Shown here piece by piece: positions 6,534 through 9,127 of a stretch of DNA of 9,127 nt. Within the stretch, counting starts at the first letter, position 1, and each line of letters opens with the position of its first letter. The notes under the pieces were generated by a model that made no database searches, had not been told where the DNA came from, and worked only from the letters and a program-made list of their open reading frames with translations. Location of the stretch: assembly GCA_005878995.1 (NCBI GenBank), contig VBME01000120.1:1-9127 (forward strand), read 5' to 3'. This DNA is from Methanobacteriota archaeon. GTDB lineage: Archaea > Thermoplasmatota > Thermoplasmata > RBG-16-68-12. The translations under genes were made by a program, and so were the position numbers.

Positions 6534-6974
6534 ATGTCCGCCGTGACCGAGTACGAAGGCATCTGGGAGATGTTCGTCCAGATGCATCGCGAGACCCACG
6601 GGGAAAACCACGCCCCGACGCGGGATTTCAATTGCTGCGGTGAGTTCGCGGTCCTGATGGCGCTACGGGCCGCGTCCACCCTGAAGCCGGACTACCCACA
6701 CCACCTCCTGCTGCGCATGGCCGCGATGCCCGAGCTCGACCGCGATTTCTACGTGAAGAACCTCCTCTCAACGGACGGCGAGCCGGAGCCGGCGGACCCC
6801 GAGCCCCTCCGCGAATACCGCGCGAGCCGGCGATACCACATCCTGTGGACGGAACTCAAGGAGGCGGGCGCGCGGATCGAGCACCTTGAGCGTGAGTTGG
6901 AACAGTCCAACCTTCGCGTCGCGGAACTCGAGGCTACGCTTGCGAAAGTGAAACCGGGTCCCGAGACGCCCTAG
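6534..6974 (+). CDS. Unknown protein with C-terminal coiled coil
   Basis: Not recognised. From ATG 6534 it is 146 residues. A mixed N-terminal part has NCCGEF (33-38) with adjacent cysteines and a helix-rich stretch (38-75). An acidic, proline-rich linker (DGEPEPADPEPL, 81-92) follows. A C-terminal heptad-like helix (about 106-140, with IEHLERELEQSNLRVAELEATL) is very likely a coiled coil for self-association or partner binding. The start is uncertain: GTG 6513 lies 27 bases after a CTATT box at 6485, and TTG 6528 lies 31 bases after TACAT at 6497, either of which could be leaderless. The frame also stays open to 6378 but the extra residues look non-coding. Confidence 0.72.
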   Translation: MSAVTEYEGIWEMFVQMHRETHGENHAPTRDFNCCGEFAVLMALRAASTLKPDYPHHLLLRMAAMPELDRDFYVKNLLSTDGEPEPADPEPLREYRASRRYHILWTELKEAGARIEHLERELEQSNLRVAELEATLAKVKPGPETP

Positions 6975-7043
6975 TGGGTCGTTCGAATCGCGCTCGCCTC
7001 CGTGCGGCTGCTGGTCGACGGACGTCTCCGCGGCGACATTTCT

Positions 7044-7056
7044 GCAAAGCGCTTAA
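7044..7056 (+). promoter_or_regulatory. BRE/TATA-like promoter of the 7083 gene
   Basis: GCAAAGCG runs into CTTAA (7052-7056) in an otherwise GC-rich gap. Its second base lies exactly 30 bases before an in-frame TTG at 7083, which makes that codon the likely start. There is no ribosome binding site ahead of the TTG. Confidence 0.55.
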
Positions 7057-7082
7057 CCTCTTGGGGCAATCTCGGGCCGTCG

Positions 7083-7691
7083 TTGAACCCCGTCAAACGG
7101 AGGGTGCAATCCGGTCGTCAGTGGCAGTACAACGGCTATCGCCTTCTCCTCGGGATCCCGGTGGGCCTGCCGTTCGGTATGCTCGCTGGCATCGCCGTCG
7201 TGGCGTTCCTCTGGTCGAAGGATCTTCGATATCTCGTGATGCTCGGAATCGTCCTCGTCCTGGGTGTCGGGGTCGCCGCAGTCATCCTTCTTCGATTGGT
7301 GCCGAGGGCTCTGGTTGGCTCGTGGTCACTGGACATCATCTTCGAAGCCGAAAATGCGGTCGGGCAGAGCGAACGGCTCTGGCAGGTGGTCCTCGAGGCT
7401 CTTGACGCGCACGGGTTCGCCTGGCAGCACACTCCACCGGCCGGCCGGGCGAAATCGTTCCCGAGAGCGCATGATCCGATTCTGCTCCCATCGGAGCGGG
7501 TCCGGCTGTGGTTTGACAACAGCCCACCGGGCGAGGACCCGAATCCGAGCATCGTGCGTGTGGCGTTCGTCCTCGAGCCATTGGAGAAGGGTCGCGACCT
7601 GGCTGCCCTAAAGCAAACCATCGTCGGTGCGCTCCTCTCGGAGGAGAATCGACAGCGGGCGGAACGACGTGCGGTCGCAAGAAAGGCTTAA
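7083..7691 (+). CDS. Unknown membrane-anchored protein, TTG start
   Basis: Not recognised. Read from TTG 7083 it is 202 residues. A short basic N-terminus (VKRRVQSGRQW) is followed by two membrane segments (about 20-44 and 49-73). A soluble domain (80-186) comes next: a strand (SWSLDIIFEAE), a helix (98-110), strands around 139-145 and 155-165, and a final helix (171-186). The tail is basic and Arg-rich. The frame is open back to GTG 7002, but residues from there would be encoded upstream of and across the promoter box, so the TTG is preferred. The soluble part resembles the 3690-4055 protein in the order of elements and in an AxxxGFxxQ...PxxGxA pattern. The stop codon lies inside the gatE promoter box. 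Confidence 0.75.
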   Translation: MNPVKRRVQSGRQWQYNGYRLLLGIPVGLPFGMLAGIAVVAFLWSKDLRYLVMLGIVLVLGVGVAAVILLRLVPRALVGSWSLDIIFEAENAVGQSERLWQVVLEALDAHGFAWQHTPPAGRAKSFPRAHDPILLPSERVRLWFDNSPPGEDPNPSIVRVAFVLEPLEKGRDLAALKQTIVGALLSEENRQRAERRAVARKA

Positions 7692-7692
7692 T
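7679..7692 (+). promoter_or_regulatory. BRE/TATA-like promoter of gatE, overlapping the upstream stop codon
   Basis: Purine-rich AAGAAAGG runs into CTTAA (7687-7691), with its second base 30 bases before ATG 7718. The last three bases, TAA, are also the stop codon of the 7083 gene. The short gap to gatE leaves little other room for a promoter. Confidence 0.55.
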
Positions 7693-7717
7693 CGCGTCCC
7701 TCCTTCTGGGGACCTAG

Positions 7718-9127
7718 ATGGACTACCGCACGGTGGGCCTCAAGGTCGGGCTCGAAATCCACCAGCAGCTGGCGACGCACAAGCTCTTTTGCGACGATGC
7801 GTCGGTCCTCGTCGACGCTCCGGGCGGGGAGAGATTCCGTCGACGGCTTCGGCCGACGCAGTCCGAGCTCGGAGAGGTCGATGCGGCGGCCATCGAGGAA
7901 GCGAGGCGGCGTCTCACCTTCGTGTACGAGACGACGCCGAACTCCTGCCTCGTCGAGGCGGACGAAGAGCCGCCCCATCCGCCGAACCCGGAGGCCCTGG
8001 ACATTGCGCTGGAGATCGCCCTCCTGTTGGACGCGAAGCCCGTGAACGAGGTCGACTTCATGCGGAAGATCGTGATCGACGGATCGAACACGGCGGGCTT
8101 CCAGCGGTCCGCGCTCGTAGCCCTCGACGGCCAGTTGGCGGTCAACGGAAAACGGATTGGCGTGCCGACGATCCTCCTGGAAGAAGACGCCGCGCGCAAG
8201 CTTGGCGAGGCGGAAAACGAGGTCGTGTATCGGCTCGACCGATTGGGCATCCCCCTCGTGGAAATCGCGACGGCCCCGGACATCGCGACCCCGGACGAAG
8301 CGCGGGAGGTCGCCTTGGCGTTCGGGTCCCTGCTCCGCGCGACGCGCAAAGTCATGCGCGGGATCGGGACGATTCGGGAAGACCTCAACGTCTCCATCCT
8401 GGGCGGCGCTCGCATTGAGATCAAGGGAGTTCAAGATCTCCGAATGATCGCCACGTTCGTGGAGAAGGAAGTCGAGCGGCAACGGATGCTCCTCGAGACC
8501 GCCGCGGAACTGGGGAAACGTGGCGTCCGATCCGTGCCATCGGATCTCCGCAACGTCACGTCGGCATTCGGCAGGACCGAGTCGAAGGTCGTCCGAGCCG
8601 CCGTAACGAAGGGAGGCGTCGTCCTCGGGTGCTCCCTTCCGGGTTTTGCGGGCCTCCTGAAAGGCAAGCTGGGCCCGGAGCTCGCGGCCCATGCACGGAT
8701 CGCGGGCGTGGCCGGGATTTTCCACTCCGACGAGCTGCCCGGATATGGCATTTCGCGGGAGGAAACGGAGGCGGTCCGAGCGGCGTGGGGCCTTGGAGAC
8801 CGCGACGCGTTCGTCCTCGTGGCGGAGGCGGAGGGCAAGGCGCGTGCCGCCTTCGACGAGATGAGACCCCGGGCGATCGCCGCGCTGTCAGGCGTCCCCC
8901 CAGAGACGCGGGAGCCACGGCCCGACGGGACTACTGCATACAGCCGTCCTCTCCCGGGCAAAGCGCGGATGTATCCGGAGACCGACGTGCCCCCGGTTCG
9001 GGTCACGACGGACCGACTCCGAAAAATCCGCGAGCACCTGCCGGAGAAGCCAGAGGTAACCATTGCGCGACTCGCTCGGGAGTTCGGGATCCATGAGCAG
9101 CAGGCCCGACAGCTCGTCCAAGAAGGG
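7718..9127 (+). CDS. gatE: Glutamyl-tRNA(Gln) amidotransferase subunit E (partial, 3' end outside window)
   Basis: The tRNA-binding, amide-transferring subunit of GatDE. It activates the gamma-carboxyl of Glu on tRNA(Gln) with ATP and amidates it with ammonia from GatD. 470 residues are present, against roughly 620-630 in a full subunit. The family motifs run in order: VGLKVGLEIHQQL, RLRPTQSELGEVD, CLVEADEEPPHP, MRKIVIDGSNTAGFQR, LEEDAARKL, RLDRLGIPLVEI, GTIREDLNVSI and GVQDL (to about 240). The GAD insertion that marks GatE against GatB spans about 277-400 (VAGIFHSDELPGYGIS), and RMYPETDVPP (about 417-426) returns to the core. The reading is open and clean throughout. An in-frame TAG directly before ATG 7718 fixes the start. 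The first Cys-containing motif reads LFCDDAS, while other GatE proteins usually have a second Cys there. Confidence 0.96.
   Translation, partial: MDYRTVGLKVGLEIHQQLATHKLFCDDASVLVDAPGGERFRRRLRPTQSELGEVDAAAIEEARRRLTFVYETTPNSCLVEADEEPPHPPNPEALDIALEIALLLDAKPVNEVDFMRKIVIDGSNTAGFQRSALVALDGQLAVNGKRIGVPTILLEEDAARKLGEAENEVVYRLDRLGIPLVEIATAPDIATPDEAREVALAFGSLLRATRKVMRGIGTIREDLNVSILGGARIEIKGVQDLRMIATFVEKEVERQRMLLETAAELGKRGVRSVPSDLRNVTSAFGRTESKVVRAAVTKGGVVLGCSLPGFAGLLKGKLGPELAAHARIAGVAGIFHSDELPGYGISREETEAVRAAWGLGDRDAFVLVAEAEGKARAAFDEMRPRAIAALSGVPPETREPRPDGTTAYSRPLPGKARMYPETDVPPVRVTTDRLRKIREHLPEKPEVTIARLAREFGIHEQQARQLVQEG

Noticed and set aside
6981..6989. GTTCGAATC, the consensus of a tRNA T-loop.
   Set aside because: The flanking bases do not form a good five-base T stem, and the DNA upstream codes for the coiled-coil protein, leaving no room for the rest of a tRNA.
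7688..8725. A 345-residue minus-strand open frame opposite gatE.
   Set aside because: It lies wholly opposite conserved GatE motifs and has charged, low-complexity composition.

Overview
The window is very probably from an uncultured, GC-rich archaeon. GatD and GatE, the two subunits of the archaeal glutamyl-tRNA(Gln) amidotransferase, are both present. A stand-alone AlaX-type alanyl-tRNA editing protein and a DUF504/UPF0248 protein are also typical of archaea. Most genes carry a TATA-like CTTAT or CTTAA box about 30 bases before the start codon and no convincing ribosome binding site, the pattern of leaderless archaeal transcripts. The proteins lack the acidic bias of haloarchaea. A high-GC euryarchaeal lineage, perhaps in Thermoplasmatota, is a guess.

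Layout: a class I SAM-dependent methyltransferase (12-848), an AlaX editing protein (920-1651) and an LDH-type malate dehydrogenase (1715-2659) run rightward. A 109-residue unknown protein (3002-2673, minus) follows. Divergent from it is a four-helix membrane protein (3097-3498). A 191-base GC-rich gap comes next, holding several possible hairpins and a run of 11 C. A small unknown alpha/beta protein (3690-4055) then meets a DUF504 protein (4300-4052, minus) tail to tail. gatD (4376-5680) is divergent from the DUF504 gene. Four small unknown genes follow: a PH-like basic protein (5739-6200), a two-helix membrane protein (6424-6197, minus), a coiled-coil protein (6534-6974) and a two-helix membrane protein with a soluble tail (7083-7691). 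gatE starts at 7718 and runs off the right edge.

How the genes work together: AlaX, GatD and GatE all act on aminoacyl-tRNA fidelity. AlaX removes mischarged Ser or Gly from tRNA(Ala), and GatDE converts Glu-tRNA(Gln) to Gln-tRNA(Gln). The DUF504 protein, beside gatD, belongs to a family with a proposed RNA-end-binding role. The other genes are unrelated housekeeping or unknown. Nearly every gene seems to have its own promoter, so this looks like a row of single-gene units, not an operon. No tRNA, rRNA, CRISPR array, insertion sequence or T-rich terminator was found. No clear new defence or mobile system is visible. The most interesting points are the uniform promoter architecture, two convergent gene pairs sharing a CTAG double stop, and a possible shared domain in two of the unknown proteins.
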